A DNA stretch of 15,398 nt from Stygiolobus sp037389425 (GTDB lineage: Archaea; Thermoproteota; Thermoprotei_A; Sulfolobales; Sulfolobaceae). Below, piece after piece: positions 1-7,085 of this stretch (the stretch's first letter is position 1; the number at the start of each line of letters is the position of its first letter). The translations under genes and the position numbers were made by a program. The notes beneath the pieces are model-generated. The model had not been told where the DNA came from and ran no database searches. It worked only from the letters and a program-made list of their open reading frames with translations. The stretch lies in assembly GCF_037389425.1 (NCBI RefSeq), contig NZ_JBBHKR010000079.1, positions 1 to 15,398 on the forward strand. The letters run 5' to 3'.

Positions 1-247
1 GATCTACTGTTGCCTCGTCTCCCCTTTGTGGAGCATAGAGCTTCGTTATTTTCCTGAAAAGAGGAGTCAAGAAGCCTTTCTCTCCCTTTCTCCTTAAATA
101 TGTTATGTTGACACCACTTAGATCATAGTCATTAAAACTTTCTCTCAGTACCAAAAGTTTAGCCTTGGTTACTCTACTCTCCTCTACAGCTATCCTTGCA
201 ACTCCACCGTTCCACAATACCCTGAGTACAATGGTGAAGAAACTCAT
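1..247 (-). CDS. Probable glycosyltransferase (GT4-like), N-terminal part, runs off window edge
   Basis: An uninterrupted minus-strand frame runs from ATG at 247 to the window edge, giving 82 codons; the rest of the gene lies outside. The protein begins MSFFTIVLRVLWNGGVARIA and continues with a stretch containing KLLVLRE, YDLSGVNITYLRRKGEKG and LTPLFRKITKLYAPQRG. An early W-N-G-G-V-A-R-I segment followed by a beta-strand (KLLVLRE) resembles the N-terminal Rossmann half of Sulfolobales family-4-type (group 1) glycosyltransferases, where the Gly-rich turn lies by the acceptor/nucleotide-sugar cleft. If so, it would transfer a sugar from a nucleotide-sugar in glycan synthesis, perhaps for surface glycoproteins. 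In-frame TAA at 260-262 and lack of another ATG fix the start at 247. A TATA-like stretch (reverse strand, about 278-286) would give a leader of roughly 10 nt. The gene is certain as a frame; the family call is moderate and rests on motif resemblance only. Confidence 0.6.
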   Translation of the reverse strand, partial: MSFFTIVLRVLWNGGVARIAVEESRVTKAKLLVLRESFNDYDLSGVNITYLRRKGEKGFLTPLFRKITKLYAPQRGDEATVD

Positions 248-306
248 GCGATTACAAATTTACATGTATGGAATAAAACATTTAAGATAGAAGCTCCTAC
301 TTCCTC

Positions 307-324
307 CTCGCCATAGTTGGCGAG
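307..324. repeat. Perfect hairpin, 7-bp stem
   Basis: CTCGCCA-TAGT-TGGCGAG is a perfect 7-bp stem with a 4-nt loop, lying about 60 bp upstream of the glycosyltransferase start. Its right arm begins the longer element at 317-343, which recurs inverted at 835-861. It may be a relic of the subterminal hairpin of an IS200/IS605-type element, but no transposase gene is seen nearby; it could instead be a structured 5' regulatory site. Confidence 0.55.
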
Positions 325-343
325 ATTTTAGGCCCCTTAACCC
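317..343 (+). repeat. Arm 1 of 27-bp inverted repeat pair (22/27 identical)
   Basis: TTGGCGAG, 8 variable bases, then CCCCTTAACCC. The same 27-bp pattern occurs on the opposite strand at 835-861 with 22 of 27 positions identical; the outer 8 and 11 bases match perfectly. The 490 bp between the arms hold no recognisable gene. Confidence 0.6.
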
Positions 344-344
344 A

Positions 345-834
345 TAATTTTCGAAGTATATTCGACTTCTAAAAGCAGAACGTAAGTACTAATTATAAAT
401 TTAATATTTTAAGTTTTTATTTTTATCTCACGCGTATGTATTATATTTCTGTTCCATATCTATCTATTCTTTAAATTCCCCAGATTTTACAAATGGTTAG
501 TATTAGATCTTAAATATTTTTTAAAATTCCGACTGTTATTATTATAAATTTTTAATATTTCTGAAAGTAAAGAATTGATGTATATTTGAATTATTCAATT
601 TAAGCCACTTAAAGATGAAAAATTTTTAAGGAATCATAGAAGAGTAGAATATATTAGATTTAGATAGAATATATTTAGCGAGTAGTTAATCATCGCTCAT
701 TTATGATTTTTTAATGAAAAACATTATTATTCAGGATTGACGAGTATTATTCTATATCAAATTACCAGTTATATATGCATAATGGTTAATAACAAATCAT
801 TTTCGTAGTACGAATTCTTTGTCACAGAGATGGG
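345..834. other. AT-rich spacer, no gene seen
   Basis: Very AT-rich sequence with stops in all frames on both strands. A small stem (GAAGT/ACTTC near 355-371) is visible. No convincing coding relic, tRNA or repeat was found in it apart from the flanking inverted-repeat arms. Confidence 0.5.
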
Positions 835-861
835 GGGTTAAGGGGAGGAAAGCCTCGCCAA
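835..861 (-). repeat. Arm 2 of 27-bp inverted repeat pair
   Basis: Reverse complement reads TTGGCGAG, GCTTTCCT, CCCCTTAACCC and matches 317-343 in 22 of 27 positions. Unlike arm 1 it is not preceded by a complementary CTCGCCA, so it does not form the same hairpin. A short minus-strand frame covers it but has no coding character that I recognise. Confidence 0.6.
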
Positions 862-1010
862 AGTGAACGACTGCCCTGTATTTAAATACTTCTATTTCTG
901 AAATTTTGTTAGTGATACTAACGACGCTCGTCTTCAGGTCGATTGAGGGTTTAATGGGATTACATGATGGGCTAAACAATACGTCTTTCCTCTTAAGGGA
1001 CTAAAACGTG

Positions 1011-1086
1011 ATTCATGAAATCCCCTTTTCAAATGGAGAGCGGATCCCTGATCCACAAGGTTGTCCACCAAATGTAATCATGAATC
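1011..1086. repeat. Short inverted repeat ATTCATGA / TCATGAAT
   Basis: An 8-bp perfect inverted repeat (ATTCATGA at 1011-1018 and TCATGAAT at 1079-1086) brackets about 60 bp of non-coding sequence. TATGAATC occurs again shortly after at about 1099-1106. It could be a regulatory site or chance in AT-rich DNA; no gene starts nearby. Confidence 0.25.
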
Positions 1087-1324
1087 GGTGGTGGGAATTA
1101 TGAATCTTGGGAGGGAATCCTCGTCCTACCAGATAGACAGAGTAGACATAGACGCGATCCACTACAGACTGGTTAATTAGTCACAAAACAAGGTTTTAAG
1201 ACCTTTTTAGGTGAGGAGAAGAACACAGAGAAGTCAGGGTATTTAACGACTGGGACACTGTGAGGTTAATCATACACGGTAGGTTAGAGTTAGATTTAAT
1301 GAACATAACAAAGTGCACGGTTAA

Positions 1325-1616
1325 CCAAGCCTTAAGCGAATAAATATCTCCTATACCTCTGTCATCACATACTCAGTCACCTCAAGTACTACAGCAATAG
1401 CGTTTGTTCATGTTCCAACAACTAATGCAACAACCTACACCCATAAGGACAACTTGTTCGTTTTATAGTTTTTTACTTCAATTTTACAACCGCCCAGAAT
1501 TAAGACGTTTACTGACTGCTGGCGTTCAGGGTTTCCTCTCCGAGGTTGGAGCACATATCCTGCTATATATAAAGGGAAACCAAATCATCTATATCGAAGG
1601 TAGACCTCAGCCATGA
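1325..1616 (+). pseudogene. Possible decayed surface-protein fragment
   Basis: A frame opens after TAA at 1322-1324 and runs 47 codons to TAG at 1466. It is rich in Thr/Ser/Val and reads like a secreted protein, with segments SVITYSVTSSTTAIAFVHVP and TTNATTYTHKDNLFVL. From about 1460 the coding impression moves to another frame, ending at TGA 1614-1616 with HILLYIKGNQIIYIEGRPQP. No start codon, promoter or signal peptide goes with it. I read it as the frameshifted remains of an envelope protein like those downstream. It may also be random open frame; the evidence is composition only. Confidence 0.25.
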
Positions 1617-1670
1617 TTTTTTCTCTTCCTCATCTTACGATTGTATTTTTAATAAAATCTAAATGGAAAT

Positions 1671-1680
1671 GCTTATAAAT
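1671..1680 (+). promoter_or_regulatory. TATA box for the 1704 gene
   Basis: GCTTATAAAT centred about 27 bp before the ATG at 1704, the standard archaeal spacing to a transcription start, so the mRNA should be leaderless. Confidence 0.7.
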
Positions 1681-1703
1681 ATCTTGATAATGATATATTA
1701 TCT

Positions 1704-2696
1704 ATGAGCTATATTGAAATAGAAGCATTAAAAAGGTTAAAGAGTGCAAATCTAATCTTGATTATAACTCCGATACTAATTGCAATTGGGATTATTGCAG
1801 GAGTATTCGGTATAGTATCTTTAACCGCGGGAGGGTCAGCGTTTGGTAGTCCACTACCAGCTTCTAGTGTTGTAGTAGCTTCAGTAACTACACTAGTATT
1901 AATAGGAGTATTACCTCTAGTGGGCATAATATTAGGGCTTATTGCAATCCTTAAGCTTAGGGGCGGATTTAAAGACCTTAAGTCAGTTTTCCCAGAGGCC
2001 GGAATAGGCGCTAGCGGAGGACTGTTATTACTTATAGGGTACATAGTGTTTATATTATTCCCGTTAGGTATTATATTGGCAATACTGACCAACAACCCTG
2101 GTCTTCTGATCTTACAGTCAGTTGGACTGGGATTGGGTGGGATAATATACTTTTTGGGTGAAATTTTAACTGCAATAGGATTCTACAGAGTAGGTAATAG
2201 GTACAATGAAAGCTTAGTGAGCATAGGAGGTATATTGACTATCTTCTTACCTTTTATAGGCTATATTCTGAACTTTATAGGACTAGGGAAAATAATAAAC
2301 AGATTATCAATGGGACAACAACCTTACTCACCTCAACCTTATCAGCAAAGCACTTTTCAACCGAGTGGGATGCCTTACTCGCAGCCACAACCAATGAGTC
2401 CTCAAGCTCCACTACCAATTTACCAAACCGGTCCCTTCGCCGTCCTAAGGCCAGATGGTAGTATGACGTTCCAAGTATACTCCTCTCAACCCGCCCAGTT
2501 AGTAAGCGCAAGAATAGAAGACACTGGTAATACTACTACTACAATAACACCTAACTTCATACCACCTAACCAGATAACTAATGTGACTGTAAATTTCGGA
2601 TCTATTCAAATAGTGCCCGGTAGACAGTATAGAATTATAGTAACTGCCGTTATAAATAATTCATCTATTCAATTTCCAGTTTACGCAAATAGTTAA
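1704..2696 (+). CDS. DUF973-like multi-spanning membrane protein with C-terminal beta domain
   Basis: A 330-residue protein. The first 200 residues are very hydrophobic with about five or six membrane segments (near 17-40, 56-83, 104-128, 135-160, 172-195). The opening IEIEALKRLKSANLILIITP and the later GFYRVGNRY...SIGGILTI segment look like the DUF973 family, common in Sulfolobales and of unknown function; DUF996 is a possible alternative label. Residues 204-241 are a flexible Pro/Gln-rich linker. Residues 242-330 form a separate beta-rich domain with LVSARIED (267-274) and ITNVTVNFG...IVPGRQYRIIVTA (291-315). The same C-terminal domain occurs in the 437-residue protein at 11278-12591, so it is a shared module. 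The domain has several N-glycosylation sequons, hinting that it may face outside. TATA at 1671 makes ATG 1704 the leaderless start. Function unknown. Confidence 0.85.
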   Translation: MSYIEIEALKRLKSANLILIITPILIAIGIIAGVFGIVSLTAGGSAFGSPLPASSVVVASVTTLVLIGVLPLVGIILGLIAILKLRGGFKDLKSVFPEAGIGASGGLLLLIGYIVFILFPLGIILAILTNNPGLLILQSVGLGLGGIIYFLGEILTAIGFYRVGNRYNESLVSIGGILTIFLPFIGYILNFIGLGKIINRLSMGQQPYSPQPYQQSTFQPSGMPYSQPQPMSPQAPLPIYQTGPFAVLRPDGSMTFQVYSSQPAQLVSARIEDTGNTTTTITPNFIPPNQITNVTVNFGSIQIVPGRQYRIIVTAVINNSSIQFPVYANS

Positions 2697-2818
2697 AGCT
2701 AATAGAAACATTGAAATGGAATTTCTCTCTCTAAGCGAATTTTCATAAGGCTGTTAATAACATAAATAAGTCTTAACTGGTTTTTTAATCTCTAATTAAG
2801 AAAATTTTCCAGACCTAA

Positions 2819-2959
2819 TTATTCTAGCACATAGAGCAGATATCTGAGAGAGATTGCATGAGTAACTGACTTTCTCCCCTCTCTGGAAAGTCTTCTGTAT
2901 TTCAGATCATAAAATCGCTTTACGAATGTTAGAATTGTATTAAACTTTTCATTATTATA
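2819..2959 (-). pseudogene. Decayed gene, downstream fragment
   Basis: A minus-strand frame of 46 codons has no start codon: it opens after TAA at 2960-2962 and ends at TAA 2819-2821. It has a strongly coding look, with FVKRFYDLKYRRLSREGRKS and THAISLRYLLYVLE, basic and helical. It lies in the same direction as the relic at 3119-3365; between them, short pieces in other frames (such as LMLAKEYVLSNQLHISDN) also look coding. Together they are probably one frameshifted gene on the minus strand. Family not recognised. Confidence 0.45.
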
Positions 2960-3118
2960 TTAGGAATATAGATGTAATTGATAGAATAAATCTCTACATA
3001 GAGAGAAAAATTTCTACACAACATCTCTTCAAAACTTATCGTGATCATTAATTAATACACTCAGTTATCTGAAATATGTAGCTGATTAGATAAAACGTAT
3101 TCCTTGGCCAACATTAGC

Positions 3119-3365
3119 TTAAAGTTTTTCATCAAGATATATCCCTAAAGTCCTCCTGAGCTTGTCGGAAAAAGATCCACCAGAAGTCCCCCCGGTATAC
3201 TCAGTTCTCTCTATAGTAATTCCCATGTTGTCTTAACTGAACTCTTTCGAATTCTGTACAGCAACGAGAATGTCATAATCTTTTACGTCAATACCATTAA
3301 CTGAAAACGGGTCTTAACCTTCAGAGATATCCTTGTTACATAAATCGACATAACTAGTGAAGTTG
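3119..3365 (-). pseudogene. Decayed gene, upstream fragment with two in-frame TAA codons
   Basis: Reading the minus strand from about 3365 to TAA at 3119-3121, one frame stays coding-like across about 80 codons but contains two internal TAA stops. Segments include SYVDLCNKDISEG, DPFSVNGIDVKDYDILVAVQ and DNMGITIERTEYTGG...GSFSDKLRRTLGIYLDEKL. The frame is kept on both sides of each stop, so point mutations rather than large rearrangements inactivated it. No ATG opens the frame; a TATA-like TTCTATATAAGG lies just upstream on the minus strand at about 3379-3390. I do not recognise the family. It is probably the 5' part of the same gene as 2819-2959. Confidence 0.5.
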
Positions 3366-3403
3366 CTTTAATGACCTTATATAGAATTTTTAAGAAAATA
3401 ATT

Positions 3404-3437
3404 TTGTTTATTTCTATATATTTAATTAAATAAACAA
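3404..3437. repeat. AT-rich 10-bp perfect inverted repeat
   Basis: TTGTTTATTT (3404-3413) and AAATAAACAA (3428-3437) are perfect reverse complements separated by 14 AT bases. It lies between a decayed minus-strand gene and a promoter-bearing relic on the plus strand. It may be a bidirectional terminator or protein site, or simply AT-rich chance. Confidence 0.4.
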
Positions 3438-3545
3438 TAAAATTAGAAGGAGTTCGATATCGTAAAATGTAGAATTTTTCTTGTTTTAGTAATATAAAGT
3501 CCTAAGTGAATAAAATTAGGTATATATAAAGTTTATCACGATTAG

Positions 3546-3555
3546 ACTTAATAAG
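3546..3555 (+). promoter_or_regulatory. TATA box of the 3579 relic
   Basis: ACTTAATAAG centred about 28 bp upstream of the ATG at 3579, placed as for a leaderless gene. Confidence 0.4.
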
Positions 3556-3578
3556 ATATATCTACAAGTCTTTAAGCG

Positions 3579-3695
3579 ATGCGTCAGATAGCGAAATTTT
3601 ATCATATCTTGTATAAAGAAGGTAGTATTAGCTTATTTAGTAAGAGGGTATTACCCGTTTATGATCTCTTCCCACAAAGCCTAAAGAACCCATAA
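3579..3695 (+). pseudogene. N-terminal gene relic (38 codons), possibly methyltransferase or glycosyltransferase
   Basis: ATG at 3579 opens 38 codons ending at TAA 3693-3695. The peptide begins MRQIAKFYHILYKEGSISLF and continues SKRVLPVYDLFPQSL. The K-x-Y-x-x-L-x-x-E-G-S-I-S-L-x-x-K pattern recalls the N-terminal helix seen before the catalytic domain of many archaeal FkbM-type methyltransferases and glycosyltransferases, but nothing of a catalytic domain follows. A TATA-like box sits at leaderless distance, so the promoter and 5' end survive while the body has been lost. The promoter of the next gene begins right after its stop. It could alternatively be a genuine small protein. Confidence 0.4.
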
Positions 3696-3696
3696 A

Positions 3697-3706
3697 GTTT
3701 ATATAT
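3697..3706 (+). promoter_or_regulatory. TATA box for the 3738 gene
   Basis: TTTATATATC about 37 bp upstream of ATG 3738, preceded by purine-rich CATAAAG. This predicts a start near 3727 and a short leader of about 10 nt. Confidence 0.6.
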
Positions 3707-3737
3707 CTCTCCATTCACTAGAAAATCTAGAGATAAT

Positions 3738-5000
3738 ATGAAGTATAGACTAATCGGAACTGGAGCTAGTAATTCTCTCGTAATGGGAATAGTAGTAGTC
3801 GTATTATTAATCTTTGCTGTAGCTGGATTCTTTCTATATCCTATAATATTTCATGAGACCCCTAAGACCGTGACGTTAACTCAGCTAAATACAATTACCT
3901 CTACTTCTACAATTACCTCTACTTCTACCGTCACATCAACAGTTACAAATACGTATGTCTCAACGACGACATCAACCATATACCTCACTTCTACCGTCAC
4001 ATCAACAGTTACGGTAACGCAAACGCAAACTAAAGTATCTTATGGAACAACCCCTAACAATATTGACATATATAATGCACTCACCACTACTTTAGGTAAC
4101 GGTTACGAAGTCACGCTCTTGAATGGCACTAACGCTAGCGGTATGCTAATGTTCGGCAATGTGGGAGATCCTCAACTGTTCATAAATTATAGTTTCTTGT
4201 ACTTTATACAGAATGGTGACTTAATTGAGGTTTACCCACCAGGTAGCACTCAATATTGGGGTAATTTGTCTTTAGATTTAGGAGTCTTACAGATAGTTCC
4301 CGCCGAATATCATGTAGCAGCGGCACTAGTGGCAAACACCACAGGAATTTATTATACTGGTGGGAATTATACAGTAATGGTCATAGGGACTTTTTCTCAT
4401 GGCGGTGCAAGATTTATACAACCTTATCCTGCTGACGGGTACTCAATTATGCTATTTGTAACACCACCTAAACCCTTAATTAACAATACAGCATACTACA
4501 CAAATGAGTTATTAAACGTAGGTATGCAGGGATGGAAGGTCAAACTTTCCGGCGAAATATACTATCCTTATTCCATGACTCCATACATAGTTGTACAATG
4601 GGAGCCTTATTGGAATGTAGCCAGAGACCCATGGACTACTGGAGAGTTTAATGTTTGGGTAGTTCACCCCTCGCCTAACGGCACTGTAAACGAGAGCGAT
4701 ATTAAACTGCTAGTTGGTGGAGGAGGTAACGGGTTTATAGAGGGTCTTAGCCCAGGTGATCTAATCGAGATGAAAGTCACATATGACGGTTACAATAATA
4801 CAATCTATGCTGAAGTTGTAGATCTCAATACATCAAGTACAATAACGCTAACTCTACCTTTGTACTCTAATTTTACAATCCCTCATGCAGGTAATTATTG
4901 GACGGAAGTTAATGCAGGAACTGGGAACTCTTACTGGAATTGGGGAATAGTATATCTCAGCGTGTTTAATAACGTGTACGTTCAAATAGAAAAAGTTTAA
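3738..5000 (+). CDS. Surface protein with N-terminal membrane anchor and Thr/Ser stalk
   Basis: A 420-residue protein. A short basic N-terminus is followed by one hydrophobic segment (about 15-36, MGIVVVVLLIFAVAGFFLYP), which may be an uncleaved anchor or a class III (pilin-type) signal, since G-A-S-N-S-L precedes it. Residues 43-100 are almost entirely Thr/Ser/Val in a TSTST-like repeat, a typical O-glycosylatable stalk of Sulfolobales exoproteins. Residues 105-420 form a beta-rich exodomain with many aromatic residues and about a dozen N-glycosylation sequons. Segments such as GLSPGDLIEMKVTYDGYNN and the terminal WNWGIVYLSVF...VYVQIEKV suggest a concanavalin-like lectin or carbohydrate-binding fold, but no catalytic motif is identifiable. 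The stalk DNA carries exact tandem and spaced duplications. A T7 run follows the stop. Likely faces outside the cell; substrate unknown. Confidence 0.85.
   Translation: MKYRLIGTGASNSLVMGIVVVVLLIFAVAGFFLYPIIFHETPKTVTLTQLNTITSTSTITSTSTVTSTVTNTYVSTTTSTIYLTSTVTSTVTVTQTQTKVSYGTTPNNIDIYNALTTTLGNGYEVTLLNGTNASGMLMFGNVGDPQLFINYSFLYFIQNGDLIEVYPPGSTQYWGNLSLDLGVLQIVPAEYHVAAALVANTTGIYYTGGNYTVMVIGTFSHGGARFIQPYPADGYSIMLFVTPPKPLINNTAYYTNELLNVGMQGWKVKLSGEIYYPYSMTPYIVVQWEPYWNVARDPWTTGEFNVWVVHPSPNGTVNESDIKLLVGGGGNGFIEGLSPGDLIEMKVTYDGYNNTIYAEVVDLNTSSTITLTLPLYSNFTIPHAGNYWTEVNAGTGNSYWNWGIVYLSVFNNVYVQIEKV
3891..4012 (+). repeat. Coding repeats in the Thr/Ser stalk: 18-bp tandem and 26-bp spaced duplication
   Basis: ACAATTACCTCTACTTCT occurs twice in exact tandem (3891-3908 and 3909-3926). 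A 26-bp sequence starting ACTTCTACCGTCACATCAAC occurs exactly at 3921-3946 and again at 3987-4012, 66 bp (22 codons) apart. All units preserve the frame. The exactness at the DNA level, beyond what amino-acid composition requires, points to recent slippage or recombination changing the stalk length. Confidence 0.85.
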
Positions 5001-5007
5001 CGTAATA

Positions 5008-5020
5008 ATTTTTTTAACTT
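5008..5020 (+). terminator. T-rich terminator after the 3738 gene
   Basis: A run of seven T residues (5009-5015) lies about 10 bp beyond the stop codon, the usual form of transcription termination signal in Sulfolobales. Confidence 0.55.
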
Positions 5021-5283
5021 TATTTAAGCCTTGTAGCATGGTCAAAAATCTAAACAAAGAATTATTTACATCACAGTTAACTACACTCTATGATTTTTAG
5101 ACTTATCTCTAGTGAAGTGTTAAGTAATTAAATATGTACTCCTTCTCTACTTATTATGACTATTATCACTCTCCTAATGTTAGCTAATAAAAGTTACTTC
5201 ATCACAGTAAGAAATATAATATCATTTCATAATTTCCTTATCAGATTATGATACAATTTCCTCAATGTGTTTAAAGAAAGATA
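5021..5283. other. Spacer, no gene seen
   Basis: AT-rich sequence with stops in every frame. Apart from the terminator at its left and the promoter at its right I see no feature or coding relic. Confidence 0.5.
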
Positions 5284-5293
5284 AATTTATATA
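5284..5293 (+). promoter_or_regulatory. TATA box for the 5317 gene
   Basis: AATTTATATA centred about 28 bp upstream of ATG 5317; transcript essentially leaderless. Confidence 0.7.
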
Positions 5294-5316
5294 ATTAAAA
5301 TTCTAGGTCTAATCAT

Positions 5317-6489
5317 ATGGTAAAAGTATGTCCTAGATGCGGATATGTAAATGACGATCTGGCCACGCAGTGTGTGAGATGTGGATTCCCACTACAACAG
5401 CCTTTTCAACCTAGTCCTCAATCAACCCCTCCTTACTATCCTCCAACTTATCCTAAGAAGAAGAGTAGTCTTCCAATATTAGGCGTAATAATAGCTGTTA
5501 TAGTTATCATTGCTGTAGCAGCAGTTTTCTTCTACCCTTCATTTTTGAAGAAGCCTATGAGTAAAAACGTTATTACCATACCCGGTGTAACTACATATAC
5601 AAAAACAGTGACTTCATCTACATCAGTATTGCCCCCTTATACGACAAGTACAACTACTCAAACGCCTATTTCACCCCTATCTTATACAGGCTCAGCAATA
5701 TCCTTTAACGGATTAGACCAATACTTTATAACCCCTGAATTTAACATAACTGTTAATGGAAGAAACATTACTGTAGGACTCTTTAACTATGTTGCAATGA
5801 AATATGACGCTGAAACAATAGCTATCAGAGCTTACTTAACCCCTTACACTCAAGGTGTAATAATCGGCTTATCAAAGAACACCCTCCCCTTCAATACTCC
5901 CTATTCAGGTTGGTCACCTCTGGTGTATATGAGTAATGGTCAATTGATTATCGCTGACATTAACTCAGTTGGTGGGTTTACGTTTCTAGAGACCGGTGTA
6001 GGTAATTCCATACCTACTCCTAACGGAGGAGAAGCGGCTATGGCAGTTGCAATACCGCAGCCAGGTTTTTACTGTATCGTGTTTGAAGAATGGACTGATA
6101 ACAGCGGTACGTATGTTGCGGGATACATTAATGGGCAGTTGATAGGAGAGTTCTATAGCACTTACACTAACGCTTCCTCCCTATTTGGTCAAATTGGTCC
6201 GTATAAGTATAACTTCGTGGGCATAGCATTTACTAAGCAGTGGCCTCAGACAAATTACCAGTGGTATCCATTTAACGGTTCTATAAGCGACATAATTGTA
6301 TATCCCTCTGTGCTATCTCAGTCCCAGATAGAGCAGCTAATGAGCGGTACCACGCCAAAGGGATATCTAGTGTATTATAACGCACCAAACGTTAATTATT
6401 CACCAAAGGTGGGCGAATGGTATCCGACATATAGCTATCTTGATTACCCATTGGTAGCAGTAGGCAACCCAATCGTCATCACTGAATAA
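5317..6489 (+). CDS. Zinc-ribbon, membrane-anchored protein with LamG-like exodomain
   Basis: A 390-residue protein with four modules. Residues 1-26 are a zinc ribbon with Cys5, Cys8, Cys19 and Cys22 (CPRCG...CVRCG). Residues 27-50 are a Pro/Gln/Tyr-rich linker ending in Lys. Residues 52-74 are a single transmembrane helix (LPILGVIIAVIVIIAVAAVF). Residues 90-122 are a Thr/Ser-rich spacer. Residues 125-390 form a beta-rich domain. This last part opens GSAISFNGLDQYFITPEFNI and later has NGSISDIIVYPSVLSQSQIE, the start and end signatures of LamG_3-type concanavalin A-like lectin domains. By the positive-inside rule the ribbon is cytoplasmic and the lectin domain outside. The same ribbon and anchor plan recurs at 13767-14717. 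Leaderless from TATA at 5284. Its ligand and the ribbon's role are unknown. Confidence 0.88.
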   Translation: MVKVCPRCGYVNDDLATQCVRCGFPLQQPFQPSPQSTPPYYPPTYPKKKSSLPILGVIIAVIVIIAVAAVFFYPSFLKKPMSKNVITIPGVTTYTKTVTSSTSVLPPYTTSTTTQTPISPLSYTGSAISFNGLDQYFITPEFNITVNGRNITVGLFNYVAMKYDAETIAIRAYLTPYTQGVIIGLSKNTLPFNTPYSGWSPLVYMSNGQLIIADINSVGGFTFLETGVGNSIPTPNGGEAAMAVAIPQPGFYCIVFEEWTDNSGTYVAGYINGQLIGEFYSTYTNASSLFGQIGPYKYNFVGIAFTKQWPQTNYQWYPFNGSISDIIVYPSVLSQSQIEQLMSGTTPKGYLVYYNAPNVNYSPKVGEWYPTYSYLDYPLVAVGNPIVITE

Positions 6490-6512
6490 CAAATCTTTTC
6501 TATAATGTATTA

Positions 6513-6522
6513 AGTTTTTTAA
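6513..6522 (+). terminator. T-rich terminator after the 5317 gene
   Basis: A run of six T residues (6515-6520) about 25 bp past the stop, followed by further T-rich sequence. Confidence 0.45.
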
Positions 6523-6612
6523 TTTATTTCTAGTAGAACTAGATTAATGTCCTTTCTTATTTTTCAAAGGGTCAACAATTACCTGAGATGCTTACATGTC
6601 TAACAGTAAAAA

Positions 6613-6620
6613 GGTTTATA
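6613..6620 (+). promoter_or_regulatory. TATA box of the 6644 relic
   Basis: GGTTTATA preceded by AAAAA, centred about 27 bp upstream of ATG 6644; a well-formed archaeal promoter in front of a broken gene. Confidence 0.5.
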
Positions 6621-6643
6621 GCTCCTAGTAAAGAGATTAAAAC

Positions 6644-6899
6644 ATGCTAATACTTCTTATTTTGCTCTTCGTTTTATCAAAAAATTACGTTAGCATGCTA
6701 ACATGAAATCTACGGTTTGGCTTAGTGACCAACTCCCATGTAACAAGTTAAGCTGTAACATACCGTCACCTATTGTCAGTATTGAGTACCAAATAGCGGT
6801 TCAGTGTATTATTTGCAAGTTAGAGTAATAATAGATGACCCGTTAACGACACCACTATTCGACCTACGTTTAGTATTTAAAGACAGCTCTTGGTGCTAA
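6644..6899 (+). pseudogene. Decayed secreted-protein gene, three frames
   Basis: ATG 6644 sits at leaderless distance from a good TATA box and opens a signal-peptide-like hydrophobic stretch of 20 codons (MLILLILLFVLSKNYVSMLT), stopping at TGA 6704. An overlapping ATG at 6703 continues in the +2 frame for 41 codons (MKSTVWLSDQLPCNKLSCNI..., four Cys) to TAA 6826-6828. A third frame from 6786 to TAA 6897-6899 reads VPNSGSVYYLQVRVIIDD and PLTTPLFDLRLVFKDSSWC. The switch between frames at each break, with a coding impression throughout, suggests one short secreted protein of about 85 residues broken by two indels. The family is not recognised. The 41-codon frame alone could be translated as a small Cys-containing peptide. 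Confidence 0.4.
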
Positions 6900-7085
6900 A
6901 GAAAATGTATTGTTGTTAATCGATCTTAGTTCTATCTTAATAAAAACCATATATTACCAGATTTAATACCAAGTTATTTATTGCTTTTTATATAAATTAT
7001 AAATGAGTTGATGAAGGGAGTTGAATTTTTAGTTTAAGATAGCGAAGATATGAAGAACGTTTCATCTAAACGTAGTATGTCGTAG
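6900..7085. other. Spacer with a promoter-like stretch
   Basis: TTTTTATATAAAT at about 6984-6996 looks like a TATA box on the plus strand. The ATG at 7011 behind it opens only MKGVEFLV before TAA. It may be the stub of another lost gene; no other feature is seen. Confidence 0.3.

Noticed and set aside
797..979. 60-codon minus-strand frame with HFGEAFLPLTPHLCDKEF
   Set aside because: It runs through the inverted-repeat arm at 835-861, has no promoter or ribosome site, and no domain that I recognise; composition does not look like a gene.
1404..1616. 70-codon plus-strand frame taken as a gene on its own
   Set aside because: It starts at TTG inside sequence that reads better in another frame, and has no promoter. 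Only its second half may be part of a decayed surface-protein gene, so it is listed inside a low-confidence relic.
1709..2511. Minus-strand frames opposite the DUF973-like gene
   Set aside because: They mirror the codon structure of a well-supported membrane protein and have no independent signals.
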